A DNA stretch of 36,572 nucleotides from NCBI GenBank assembly GCA_039917855.1, contig JBDSIR010000035.1, forward strand, positions 1-36,572, read 5' to 3'. The number at the start of each line of letters is the position of its first letter. The first letter of the stretch is position 1. This DNA comes from CAMLHU01 sp039917855. Its GTDB lineage: Bacteria > Gemmatimonadota > Gemmatimonadetes > Gemmatimonadales > GWC2-71-9. The position numbers and the translations under genes were made by a program. The notes under the pieces are model-generated. The model did no database searches. It was not told the origin of the DNA and worked only from the letters and a program-made list of their open reading frames with translations. Of the stretch, positions 24,355 through 32,131 are shown in pieces.

Positions 24355-26325
24355 GTGCATACGCTCCTCCTGGCACTGCAGACCGCCGTCCCCTCCGGGG
24401 CGGCGGTCTCAGCGTCTCCACAAGTCGTCCATGACGCGCTCGACTCGGTGGTGGTGCATTCGCCCATCCCGGACCCCCTCATCCCGTTCATCCAGTTCGT
24501 GTTCCAGCAGCCCGGGTGGGTCCTGGGACTCGAGATCATCCTCGCGGGCGCCGCCGGGGCGGCCGCCTTCTGGTACATGTGGACCCGTCGGATCTGGATG
24601 TTCGGCTGGTTCCGCGGTGCACCGCGCGGCGCCCAGGCGATGTTCGTGGGGGCGAACCTGGCGATCGTGCTGGTCGCCGTTGGAGCGGCGGGGTACGGCT
24701 ACAACTACACGATGCACGACAACGACTTCTGCAAGGGATGCCACATCTTCGTTCCGAGCGGACAGGCGTGGGTGCGCCCCGACACCGGCAATTACCTGCT
24801 GGTGAATGCGCTGGAAGGGAAGCACGATACACTCTCGTGCCATTCCTGCCATCCCTTCGAGATCGGCGCGCAGACCAAGGAGATCCTGCTCTGGATCGCC
24901 GACCGGCCGGAGGACGTGCCACCGCACGGCCGAGTGCCGCAGGCGGTCTGCGAGCGCTGCCACGTGCAGGGCGAAGCGAAGGAGACCTGGCAGGCGATCG
25001 CAGCCACCGCCGGCCACTCGGTGCACCTGGCACAGGACACGACCGAGGTCGGCGGGCGGGTCCAGTGCCTCACCTGCCACGCCCGCAGCGCCCATCGGTT
25101 CGTGCCACAGGACAGCACCTGCGCGATGAGCGGCTGCCACATCACCAACGACATCCGGTTGGGCCGGATGGCGGCCCAGACCAACATGCACTGCACCCTG
25201 TGCCACCAATTCACGGCGGAGCACACGGTGGAGGTCTCGGCCGACTCGGCCAAGACGTTGATGATCCCCGGCAGCAAGGAGTGTCTCGCCTGCCACGGGA
25301 TGGCGCAGCTCACCGCCGCGTTCGACTTCTCGAAGGACCCCCACGACGCCAAGTGCGGGACCTGTCACAATCCGCACAACCAGACGAGGCCCCGCGACGC
25401 CGACTCGACCTGCGCCTCCTGCCACACCGACTGGCGCGACACGCCGTTCCACGTCGGCGCGATCCATCAGGGCGCGGTACGGCCGAGCGCCTGCACCCAA
25501 TGCCATGAACCGCACGCGGCGCGGGTGGACGCGAGCGATTGCACCGGCTGCCACGAAGCGATGAAGAAGAGCCAGGGGGGGCGTCCCGGACTCCTCCCAC
25601 CCCTTCCCTTCGACACCACGGCGGCCCTCCGCACCAGCGCACTCCCCCCGCCGCCGCAGGAACCCCGCGGCAAAGGGGACGCCCCCGTGGTGGACGATCC
25701 CCCCCCGTGGCCGGCGGACACCTTCGCCCACGCCCGCCACGAACGCCTCGCCTGCATCGCCTGCCACGACCCCCGCTCCACCAAGAAACTCACCTTCGAG
25801 CCGGGCCGCGGATGCCAGATCTGCCATCATCAATCCCCTGAACGGAATAGCTGCGCCACCTGCCACGCACCGGGCGAACTCGTCGCGACGGCTCCTGTCA
25901 CGGTCACTGTCGCCACCGTCGGGACCACACCTCTGGCGCGTCCGGTCGCGTTCGCCCACTCGACCCACTCGGCGCGCAACTGCCTTGAGTGCCATCGCAC
26001 CCCCGTGACGCTCGCGCCCGTGGCCGAGGTGACAGGGTGCGTGGCGTGTCACGACCGCCATGTGGACGCGGGCGTGTCGTGTGCCGCGTGTCACGCGGCC
26101 GCGGCACCGTTCCCGGCCCACACACCGCCCGCGGACGCCCATCGCGCCTGTGCCGCCTGCCACAGTGCCGCCATCGTGGCCACCCTCGCCCCCACCCGGG
26201 TGCTCTGCCTGACCTGCCACACTCCTCAGCGCGACCATAAGCCTGACGCGGAGTGCACCACCTGTCATCTGCAGGCCGACCCGGCGCAGTACCGGTCCCG
26301 GCTCATCGCGGGAGCGAGCCCGTGA
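24355..26325 (+). CDS. Twenty-heme membrane-anchored cytochrome (NapC/NirT-like N-terminus)
   Basis: 656 residues from a GTG. Two transmembrane helices (~54-75 and ~96-115) precede the first heme site, CKGCH at 126-130. The second helix and its junction (AGYGYNYTMHDNDFCKGCH) resemble the NapC/NrfH quinol-oxidising family. I count 19 CXXCH plus one CX4CH (CAMSGCH), so 20 hemes. A Pro-rich linker (LPPPPQEPRGKGD) after heme 11 divides the chain into an 11-heme and a 9-heme half. The second half has HxxH-type distal His motifs (FAHARHERLACIACH, FAHSTHSARNCLECH). It is probably an inner-membrane protein passing electrons between quinone and the periplasm. The stop overlaps the barrel gene by 4 nt. 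Confidence 0.9.
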   Translation: MHTLLLALQTAVPSGAAVSASPQVVHDALDSVVVHSPIPDPLIPFIQFVFQQPGWVLGLEIILAGAAGAAAFWYMWTRRIWMFGWFRGAPRGAQAMFVGANLAIVLVAVGAAGYGYNYTMHDNDFCKGCHIFVPSGQAWVRPDTGNYLLVNALEGKHDTLSCHSCHPFEIGAQTKEILLWIADRPEDVPPHGRVPQAVCERCHVQGEAKETWQAIAATAGHSVHLAQDTTEVGGRVQCLTCHARSAHRFVPQDSTCAMSGCHITNDIRLGRMAAQTNMHCTLCHQFTAEHTVEVSADSAKTLMIPGSKECLACHGMAQLTAAFDFSKDPHDAKCGTCHNPHNQTRPRDADSTCASCHTDWRDTPFHVGAIHQGAVRPSACTQCHEPHAARVDASDCTGCHEAMKKSQGGRPGLLPPLPFDTTAALRTSALPPPPQEPRGKGDAPVVDDPPPWPADTFAHARHERLACIACHDPRSTKKLTFEPGRGCQICHHQSPERNSCATCHAPGELVATAPVTVTVATVGTTPLARPVAFAHSTHSARNCLECHRTPVTLAPVAEVTGCVACHDRHVDAGVSCAACHAAAAPFPAHTPPADAHRACAACHSAAIVATLAPTRVLCLTCHTPQRDHKPDAECTTCHLQADPAQYRSRLIAGASP

Positions 26326-27806
26326 GGACCCGGCTCTCCTGCTGCATGCTGATGGCCTGCGCCCTCTTCACCTCCCCGGTCGAGGCGCAGGGCTGGCGGG
26401 TCCTCGTCGATGCGCGCGCCCAGGCCACGAGCTATCGTGGCTGGCGGGTGGACAGCATCGCCGCCGCCGACACGGTGACAGGGTCGACCGGGGGACCCGA
26501 GACCCCGGATGGGTACGTGGCCAACTGCGACGGCGGGCCGATCTGCCGATTTTGGCGGCCCGGTGCCGAGTCACGCGGAGTGCCCGCCGTGACGACCATC
26601 GACGCCACGGCGTGGGGGCTCGGGCTCACCGGCCTCTCGCTGCACACGCGAGGTCGCGTTGGCGTGGACCTCGGACGAGACAAACCGTGGTACGGGCCCG
26701 ATCGAACGCTCGAACTGGTGGAGGGGTACGCCGACCTCGAACGGAAACGCTATCAACTCCGGGCCGGCCGACAGCTGGTCACGGGCCGGCTCGGCTGGTG
26801 GGGGATCGATGGCGGTCGCGGCTGGATCAGAAGTCCGACGCGGGGCCTCGAGGCATCAGTCTATGGAGGGTGGGGGCTCGCGCGCTCCGCCAACCTCACC
26901 GCGACGAGCGACGCGCTCAACCCGTTGGGAGACTTCCAGACCGCCCGGCGGCAGTGGGCCATCGGCGCCACCGGCCAGTGGAGCACCACGCGCGGGTCGC
27001 TGCAGGCCCAATACCATCGGGAAACGAGTGGCGCCGACGGCGGCGTGACGATCGAGCGCGGGGCGCTGAGTGCCGAAGGGCTCCTCTCGCGCACCGTGGG
27101 CCTGTCGGGAGGGGCGACCTATGACCTCACGAGCGGGCTCTGGGGCAGCTGGGACCTCGGTGGCCGCGCGACGCTGGGACGCTGGCACGCGACCGCGCGG
27201 ATGCGGCAATACCGCCCCCTCTTCGACCTCTGGAGCGTGTGGCAGGTGTTCAGCCCGGTGGCGTATCACGCCGTCGACGGCAGCATCGCCGTGCGCCTGC
27301 ACCCCGCTATCGCCCTGCGAGCGACCGGAGAACGGTACTGGTTCGACCCCACCGAGACATCGACCCCGCTCGTGAGCGTGGTGAATACCGGTTGGCGGAT
27401 GAGCGTCGGAGCGACCTGGTCGGCCACACCCACCCTCACGCTCGACGGCGAGATCCGGCGGGAGTTCGGTGTCGGCGCCTACGCCAATTCGGCGCAGGGC
27501 ACTCTTACCTGGACCCCCCGACCCCGCTGGCTGCTGCGGGCCAACGCCGGGCATCTTGAACGGCCGCTCGAGTATCGCTACGACGTGGCGACGCTGAACT
27601 GGCTCGGCGCCGGTGCCGACTGGCGCGCCGATGACCGCCTCACCCTGGGCCTCGGCGTCGATCGGTGGGATGAAACGCGCGCGCGCCCTGACGCGGCGGC
27701 CTTCGCGTGGGACCAGCTTCGCCTTTCGGCCCGGATCACCTGGCTCCTCGTCTCCGACGCCGATCATCTCCCGCTTCCCCCGGGTCGGCCCCGGCGCGGC
27801 CGATGA
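26322..27806 (+). CDS. Outer-membrane beta-barrel protein of the cytochrome cluster
   Basis: 494 residues from a GTG overlapping the 20-heme stop. Signal peptide SCCMLMACALFTSPVEA, cleaved before QGWRV. The mature chain is almost entirely amphipathic strands with short turns (RVGVDLGRDKPWYGP, RYQLRAGRQLVTGRLG, RWHATARMRQYRPLFDLW, TLTLDGEIRREFGVGAY, RLTLGLGVDRWDE), enough for about 20 or more strands. It has no heme site. A large porin-type barrel between two multiheme cytochrome genes matches the layout of porin-cytochrome conduits such as MtrB or PioB. I see no MtrB-specific motif (no N-terminal CXXC), so the parallel is architectural. Its stop overlaps the 16-heme gene start. Confidence 0.8.
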   Translation: MRTRLSCCMLMACALFTSPVEAQGWRVLVDARAQATSYRGWRVDSIAAADTVTGSTGGPETPDGYVANCDGGPICRFWRPGAESRGVPAVTTIDATAWGLGLTGLSLHTRGRVGVDLGRDKPWYGPDRTLELVEGYADLERKRYQLRAGRQLVTGRLGWWGIDGGRGWIRSPTRGLEASVYGGWGLARSANLTATSDALNPLGDFQTARRQWAIGATGQWSTTRGSLQAQYHRETSGADGGVTIERGALSAEGLLSRTVGLSGGATYDLTSGLWGSWDLGGRATLGRWHATARMRQYRPLFDLWSVWQVFSPVAYHAVDGSIAVRLHPAIALRATGERYWFDPTETSTPLVSVVNTGWRMSVGATWSATPTLTLDGEIRREFGVGAYANSAQGTLTWTPRPRWLLRANAGHLERPLEYRYDVATLNWLGAGADWRADDRLTLGLGVDRWDETRARPDAAAFAWDQLRLSARITWLLVSDADHLPLPPGRPRRGR

Positions 27807-29194
27807 CGCGGTCGCTCCTCTCCCTGGTGTTCGTGCTCACCGCTTCGGGGGTGGGGACGCTGGTGGCGCGCCGGGGTCCCGATCGGTTCGACCACTCCAC
27901 GCACGCGACGCTGTTCCCATCGTGTGTGTCGTGTCACGCGGGCGCAGTGGACGCCGGCGCGGCGCTCCTGCCCAGCGCCGACGTGGCGTGCGCGAGCTGT
28001 CACGACGGAAAGGGGCAACGCCTGGTGACCTGGTCACCGCGCGAAGGACCCCGCGCGTCCAATCTCAAGTTCGACCACGCGGCCCATCCGAAGGGCGGCA
28101 CCTGCCTGGCCTGCCACGCCGATCCGGGCTCCCGCTGGATGCAGGTCCGCGCGGCGACGCCACAAGGGTGTTTCGCCTGCCACGGCCTCCCCGCGGAGCA
28201 CCTCGCCCAGCCCGACTCCACCTGCGCCACTTGTCACCGTCCCTTGTCGGAAGCGCCGGCGGCACTCACTTCGGCACAAGTCGCCCGCTTCCCTGCCCCG
28301 CCATCCCACGCCGTTGCCGGGTTCGGAGCGGATGGTGGCCACGCCGCCGCTGCCCGCGCCGGCGACCGCAGTTGTTCGACCTGTCACGCGCGCGACTTCT
28401 GCGCCGAATGCCACCTGGACGGCGCCATCCTCCCCTCGATCTCGGCGTTGGGCCCCGACCGACGGTCACTGGCCCTCTCCGTGAACCTGCGCGGCCCTGC
28501 CTCGCATCGACGCACCGATTTCGAGCGCGCGCACGGCGGACAGGCGCGGGCCTCGATCCAGGTGTGCGCCACCTGCCACACCCAGCCGAGCTGCAGCGCT
28601 TGCCACGCCACCACGCCGCGAGCGGCGCTGACGCTGGCGACCCATGATCCGCGACCGGGGCGCGATGGCGCCGTCATCCGCACGCCGCCTCCGTCGCATC
28701 GTGAGGCGAGTTGGGCGTCAGGCCACGGCCCCCCCGCCGCGGCCCGCCCGCAGAGCTGCGCGGCGTGTCACGCGCGGAGCGACTGTCTCGACTGCCACCG
28801 CCCCGGCCCGGCCGGCGGTGCGAATGGGTACCACCCGACCGGATTCCTGGTGAGCCACCCGGCCCAGGCGTATGGACGCCAGAGCTCCTGCGCGGATTGC
28901 CACAACACCCAGGCGTTCTGTCAGGATTGCCACCGCCAGTCGGGGGTGGTGGCATCGGCCAGGTTGTTGGGAGGCTTCCACGATTCGAAGCAGGCGTTCG
29001 TGCTGGGCCACGGGCAGGCGGCACGGCAGAGTCTGGAGAGCTGCGTTTCCTGTCACGCCGAACGGGATTGCCTCGCCTGTCATTCCGCCACCCGGGGGCG
29101 GGGCTTCAATCCGCACGGCCCGGGGTTCAACGCGGACCGACTCAAGCGCAAGAACCCGGGGCTGTGCGTGGCCTGTCACGCGACGACCCCTTGA
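27803..29194 (+). CDS. Sixteen-heme c-type cytochrome
   Basis: 463 residues. The ATG overlaps the barrel stop (ATGA). An uncleaved or cleavable N-terminal signal (SLLSLVFVLTASGVGTLVA) leads outside the cytoplasm. There are 16 CXXCH sites between residues 41 and 459, about one per 29 residues. The C-terminal two thirds is a tandem array of diheme modules of the form CXXCH-x3/4-CXXCH (CSTCHARDFCAECH, CATCHTQPSCSACH, CAACHARSDCLDCH, CADCHNTQAFCQDCH, CVSCHAERDCLACH). Each is preceded by a His likely to be a distal ligand (AHGGQA, GHGPPA, SHPAQA, GHGQAA). The stop codon lies at the edge of a palindromic repeat. It is probably the periplasmic or extracellular wire partner of the barrel. Confidence 0.9.
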   Translation: MTRSLLSLVFVLTASGVGTLVARRGPDRFDHSTHATLFPSCVSCHAGAVDAGAALLPSADVACASCHDGKGQRLVTWSPREGPRASNLKFDHAAHPKGGTCLACHADPGSRWMQVRAATPQGCFACHGLPAEHLAQPDSTCATCHRPLSEAPAALTSAQVARFPAPPSHAVAGFGADGGHAAAARAGDRSCSTCHARDFCAECHLDGAILPSISALGPDRRSLALSVNLRGPASHRRTDFERAHGGQARASIQVCATCHTQPSCSACHATTPRAALTLATHDPRPGRDGAVIRTPPPSHREASWASGHGPPAAARPQSCAACHARSDCLDCHRPGPAGGANGYHPTGFLVSHPAQAYGRQSSCADCHNTQAFCQDCHRQSGVVASARLLGGFHDSKQAFVLGHGQAARQSLESCVSCHAERDCLACHSATRGRGFNPHGPGFNADRLKRKNPGLCVACHATTP

Positions 29195-29356
29195 GGGTGT
29201 GAGGGTGCCGCGCTCCATGAACCTCGCGCGAAAACACGAAAGCGCGAAGATACGCGAAATAGATTGATGGGGGCGCACGACCGAGATCTCGGCCGGACAC
29301 CCCCATCAGGTCATTTCGCGAACCTTCGCGTCTTAGCGTTTTCGCGCGAGGTTCAC
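29188..29356. repeat. Palindromic repeat element, copy 1
   Basis: The arm GAACCTCGCGCGAAAAC (from 29219) is matched by GTTTTCGCGCGAGGTTC (to 29354), with imperfect pairing inward for about 42 nt. The centre is itself palindromic: TGATGGGGG (29265) to CCCCCATCA (29308) around CCGAGATCTCGG. Similarity to copy 3 starts at about 29188, so it includes the stop codon of the 16-heme gene. The 408-nt gap 29195-29602 contains this copy and the two gene relics that follow. Confidence 0.85.
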
Positions 29357-29409
29357 GGAACCCTGTTTCCCTGCGCCCTCGCCAACGGCGCCTCGATCGC
29401 GCGCTGCCA
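29353..29409 (-). pseudogene. Relic of the glpK 3' end
   Basis: Read on the minus strand this encodes WQRAIEAPLARAQGNRVP followed by a stop. The glpK gene at 34214-35710 ends WQRAIGATLNWAQRHKAP plus stop. The same palindromic repeat abuts both stop codons. Eleven of 18 residues agree and no other glpK sequence is present, so this is a detached 3' fragment. Confidence 0.6.
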
Positions 29410-29492
29410 CGCCGCCCGCTGCGGCACCTGCCACAATCCGCACGACCAGATCCGCCCCCCGCGACGCGGCGTGTCACGCGGCGATCCCCTGA
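29405..29492 (+). pseudogene. Relic of a multiheme cytochrome
   Basis: In frame, bases 29405-29455 read CHAARCGTCHNPHDQIR, close to the 20-heme protein segment PHDAKCGTCHNPHNQTR (around 25340-25395), with third-position differences as expected for coding homologues. After a frame change, 29466-29492 reads AACHAAIP then a stop, like the 16-heme C-terminus CVACHATTP. It has no start codon or signal peptide. It is a frameshifted 3' remnant of another multiheme cytochrome gene. Confidence 0.55.
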
Positions 29493-29602
29493 GCCGGTGG
29501 CCGGCTGGGGGAAACTCCCTCCGGGCATCTTATCGGTGTCTTCATAGATCTTTCACCGTGAGGGGGTGACATTGATTCCATCTTCATACTGGGCATGGGC
29601 AC

Positions 29603-30100
29603 ATGGTACCCCCTTCAGCCTCGAACACTTCCCGGCATAGATCCGCCGCCGTGACGTTCTTCCTCGTCGTCCTCCTCCCGTCACTCCTCCTGGCGCAGGG
29701 CATGCCTGGCCCGCGGAGTCCCGGAGGCCCCCTCGCTCCAAGTCTCAGCTCCGAGTTCCAGCGTTCGTCGCTCCCGGCCCACCCGGGTACGACGGGCGAC
29801 TTGGCGGCGACGACCGATCAGGCGCAGGAGCCTGATGGTAAGGCGCTCTACCGGGAGCACTGCAGGTCGTGTCACGGCGCGAATGGTGTTCCGCCCCAGC
29901 GGGCGCGTGACGAGTATGAGCATATCGCGACCTTCGCCGATTCGGTATTCATGGCCCGGCGCTCGGATGACTCCCTCGTGGCCGTGATCCGCCGAGGCAC
30001 GGGCAAGGACATGAAGTCCTTCCGCGAAAAGATGAGCGCCGAGGAGATGCGCGCGGTGGCGCAGTACATCCGGGCCTTCGCCCGGCGGCGGACGCCATGA
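29603..30100 (+). CDS. Monoheme cytochrome c
   Basis: 165 residues. The N-terminal region contains a signal peptide (AAVTFFLVVLLPSLLLAQ); a GTG at 29651 would give a shorter signal and is possible. After a ~50-residue flexible region, the class I cytochrome c domain has GKALYREHCRSCHGANG (heme site CRSCH) and a C-terminal part with GTGKDMKSFREKMSAEEMRAVAQYIRAF, where a Met is the likely sixth ligand and the last helix packs on the heme. It lies 18 nt upstream of the Rieske gene, so it is probably the soluble electron shuttle or a subunit of the bc-type complex. Confidence 0.88.
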   Translation: MVPPSASNTSRHRSAAVTFFLVVLLPSLLLAQGMPGPRSPGGPLAPSLSSEFQRSSLPAHPGTTGDLAATTDQAQEPDGKALYREHCRSCHGANGVPPQRARDEYEHIATFADSVFMARRSDDSLVAVIRRGTGKDMKSFREKMSAEEMRAVAQYIRAFARRRTP

Positions 30101-30118
30101 ACCGGACCGAGTGCGGCC

Positions 30119-30628
30119 ATGGCGGCTGACCGACGGACGTTCCTCAAGCTCCTCTCGGCCGCCGGAGGGGTGGCGGCGGCAGCGCTCACGGTGATCCCCG
30201 CGCTCCGGGCATTTGCCTCGCCCCTGGCGTCGCGCCCCGGTCCAGAGAACTGGATCCGACTCGGTGAGGCGTCCGAGTTCGACTTGGACGTGCCGGTCAA
30301 CGTGAACTTCGTGCAGACCGTCCAGGATGCCTGGGTGGAGAATCGGGTGCTCCACAACGTCTGGGTCTACACCGAGGACGGGGAGAACTTCATCGTCTAC
30401 AACGGCCGCTGCCCCCACCTCGGCTGCGGTTTCAGCTTCGACGAGACCGCGAAGGAATTCCGCTGCCCTTGCCATCGGGGTCGGTTCGATGCCAAGACCG
30501 GGGCGGTGTTGGCGGGGCCTCCCCCGCGCGGGCTCGATCTCCTCGAGACCAGGATCGAGAAGGGCATCCTCCACGCCTCGTACCGGGATTTCCGGGCCGG
30601 CGTACCTGACAAGATCGCGCTCGGGTGA
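30119..30628 (+). CDS. Rieske iron-sulfur protein of a bc-type complex
   Basis: 169 residues. A Tat-type N-terminus (DRRTFLKLLSAAGGVAAAAL) serves as membrane anchor, as usual for Rieske subunits. The [2Fe-2S] ligands are visible: box 1 CPHLGC (98-103) and box 2 CPCHRGRFD (116-124). Cys98, His100, Cys116 and His119 would bind the cluster, and Cys103/Cys118 would form the disulfide. It accepts an electron from quinol at the cytochrome b subunit, encoded 7 nt downstream, and passes it to cytochrome c. The length is typical. Confidence 0.95.
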   Translation: MAADRRTFLKLLSAAGGVAAAALTVIPALRAFASPLASRPGPENWIRLGEASEFDLDVPVNVNFVQTVQDAWVENRVLHNVWVYTEDGENFIVYNGRCPHLGCGFSFDETAKEFRCPCHRGRFDAKTGAVLAGPPPRGLDLLETRIEKGILHASYRDFRAGVPDKIALG

Positions 30629-30635
30629 GACACTC

Positions 30636-32090
30636 ATGAAAAGCCTGTTCGGGTGGCTCGACGAGCGCCTCGATGTGAAGGGGCTGCGTCGCGCCCTGCT
30701 CGACCGGGAGGTCCCCGACCCCCTCACCTGGTGGCATACCCTCGGCAGTGCCACCCTCGGCGTGTTCCTAGTCCAGGCCATCAGCGGGATGGTGCTGGCG
30801 ACCTATTACTCCCCGTCCCCCGATCACGCCTACGCCAGCATCGGCTACATCGACGGCGTGGTGACCGGCGGTGCCCTCCTCCGGGGGATGCACAACTGGG
30901 GGGCCAGCGCCATGGTGGTGCTGGTCCTCGCCCACATGATCCGCGTCTTCTCCCTGGGGGCATACAAGTACCCCCGGGAGGTCAACTGGTTGGTCGGCCT
31001 TGTACTCCTCTTCGCCGTCCTCGGCTTCAGCTTCACCGGGTACCTTCTCCCCTGGGACCAGAAGGCCTATTGGGCCACCCAGGTCGGCACCGGGATCGCG
31101 GGGACCACGCCGCTCATCGGCGCAGAGCTGGTGTCGCTGCTGCGCGGCGGTGTCGAACTCGGCGCGGCGACGCTCACCCGGTTCTACGCCTTCCACGTCC
31201 TCTGGCTCCCCGCCATCCTGGTCGCGTGCCTCCTCCCCCACCTCGGCATGGTGATCCGGCAGGGGATCGCGCCCAGGCCCAAGGCGCTCGAGGATGGGGC
31301 CCCGCCCCGCACCACCGACCCGTCCTACCCCGCGTACTACGCTCCCGCGTACGCGGCCACGAAGCAACGGGGGGCCCGATTCTGGCCCGACGTCATCGCA
31401 AAGGATGTCCTGATCGTCCTGCTGACGATCGGGGTCATCGTCCTCCTCGCCACCCTGGCCCCCCCGCATCTCGACGGCCCCGCCGACCCCACGGACCTTT
31501 CCTACATCCCGAGGCCGGAGTGGTACTTCCTCCCGCTCTATCAGCTCCTGGCGCTGGTCCCCGGCTCAATGGAGACGGTAGTGGCGGTCGGCGTCCCCAC
31601 GGCACTGTTGCTGCTGCTGATCGCCCTCCCGTTCGTGGATACCGGCAGCAAGCGCAACCTGAGGCACCGGCCCTGGTCGATGGCCGGGTTCGTCGTGATC
31701 CTGGGGTCATCGGTCCTCCTCATGGACGCCGCGATCCGTGCGCGCGCCCCCGTCTCGGTGGCGGAGGGGGGGCGGCACCTGTCGAGCACCGAGATGGCGG
31801 GCCGTGCCCTGTTCCAGACACAGCAGTGCGGATCGTGCCACAAGGTCGCGGGGGTCGGGACCAGCGAGCAGGGTCCTGACCTGACCGAGGTGGGACTGCA
31901 CCACTCGTCAGCGTGGATGCACAGCTACATCGAGAACCCCAAGCGCTTCCACCCCGACTCCGAGATGCCCGCCTTCGGGTATCCCAAGCTGTCGCATCAG
32001 GAGATCGAGGAACTGGCCCAGTATCTCGCTTCCCTTCGGGGCCACGCTCCTGCCGGAGTGCCGCCGCAATTCCACGACACCTTCCCATGA
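30636..32090 (+). CDS. Cytochrome b fused to C-terminal cytochrome c
   Basis: 484 residues from the ATG at 30636. The N-terminal ~370 residues are cytochrome b with all four heme ligands: His86/His100 and His187/His202. The 13- and 14-residue gaps match the cytochrome b6-type spacing. The Qo-site motif occurs as RPEWYFLPLYQ. A further transmembrane helix (MAGFVVILGSSVLLMDAAI) leads to a C-terminal class I cytochrome c domain with CGSCH (398-402) and a Met in DSEMPAFGYP as likely axial ligand. The single chain thus supplies both cytochrome b and a cytochrome c1-like function, so no separate c1 is needed. It oxidises or, run in reverse, reduces the quinone pool. Confidence 0.94.
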   Translation: MKSLFGWLDERLDVKGLRRALLDREVPDPLTWWHTLGSATLGVFLVQAISGMVLATYYSPSPDHAYASIGYIDGVVTGGALLRGMHNWGASAMVVLVLAHMIRVFSLGAYKYPREVNWLVGLVLLFAVLGFSFTGYLLPWDQKAYWATQVGTGIAGTTPLIGAELVSLLRGGVELGAATLTRFYAFHVLWLPAILVACLLPHLGMVIRQGIAPRPKALEDGAPPRTTDPSYPAYYAPAYAATKQRGARFWPDVIAKDVLIVLLTIGVIVLLATLAPPHLDGPADPTDLSYIPRPEWYFLPLYQLLALVPGSMETVVAVGVPTALLLLLIALPFVDTGSKRNLRHRPWSMAGFVVILGSSVLLMDAAIRARAPVSVAEGGRHLSSTEMAGRALFQTQQCGSCHKVAGVGTSEQGPDLTEVGLHHSSAWMHSYIENPKRFHPDSEMPAFGYPKLSHQEIEELAQYLASLRGHAPAGVPPQFHDTFP

Positions 32091-32131
32091 CCTTCTTCCC
32101 CGTCCACCCCGCTCCATCCCAGAGAGGCCGT

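Noticed and set aside
29264..29569. An intact small two-heme cytochrome gene
   Set aside because: The frame starts inside the palindromic repeat, has no signal peptide, and the cytochrome-like part changes frame; better explained as a relic.
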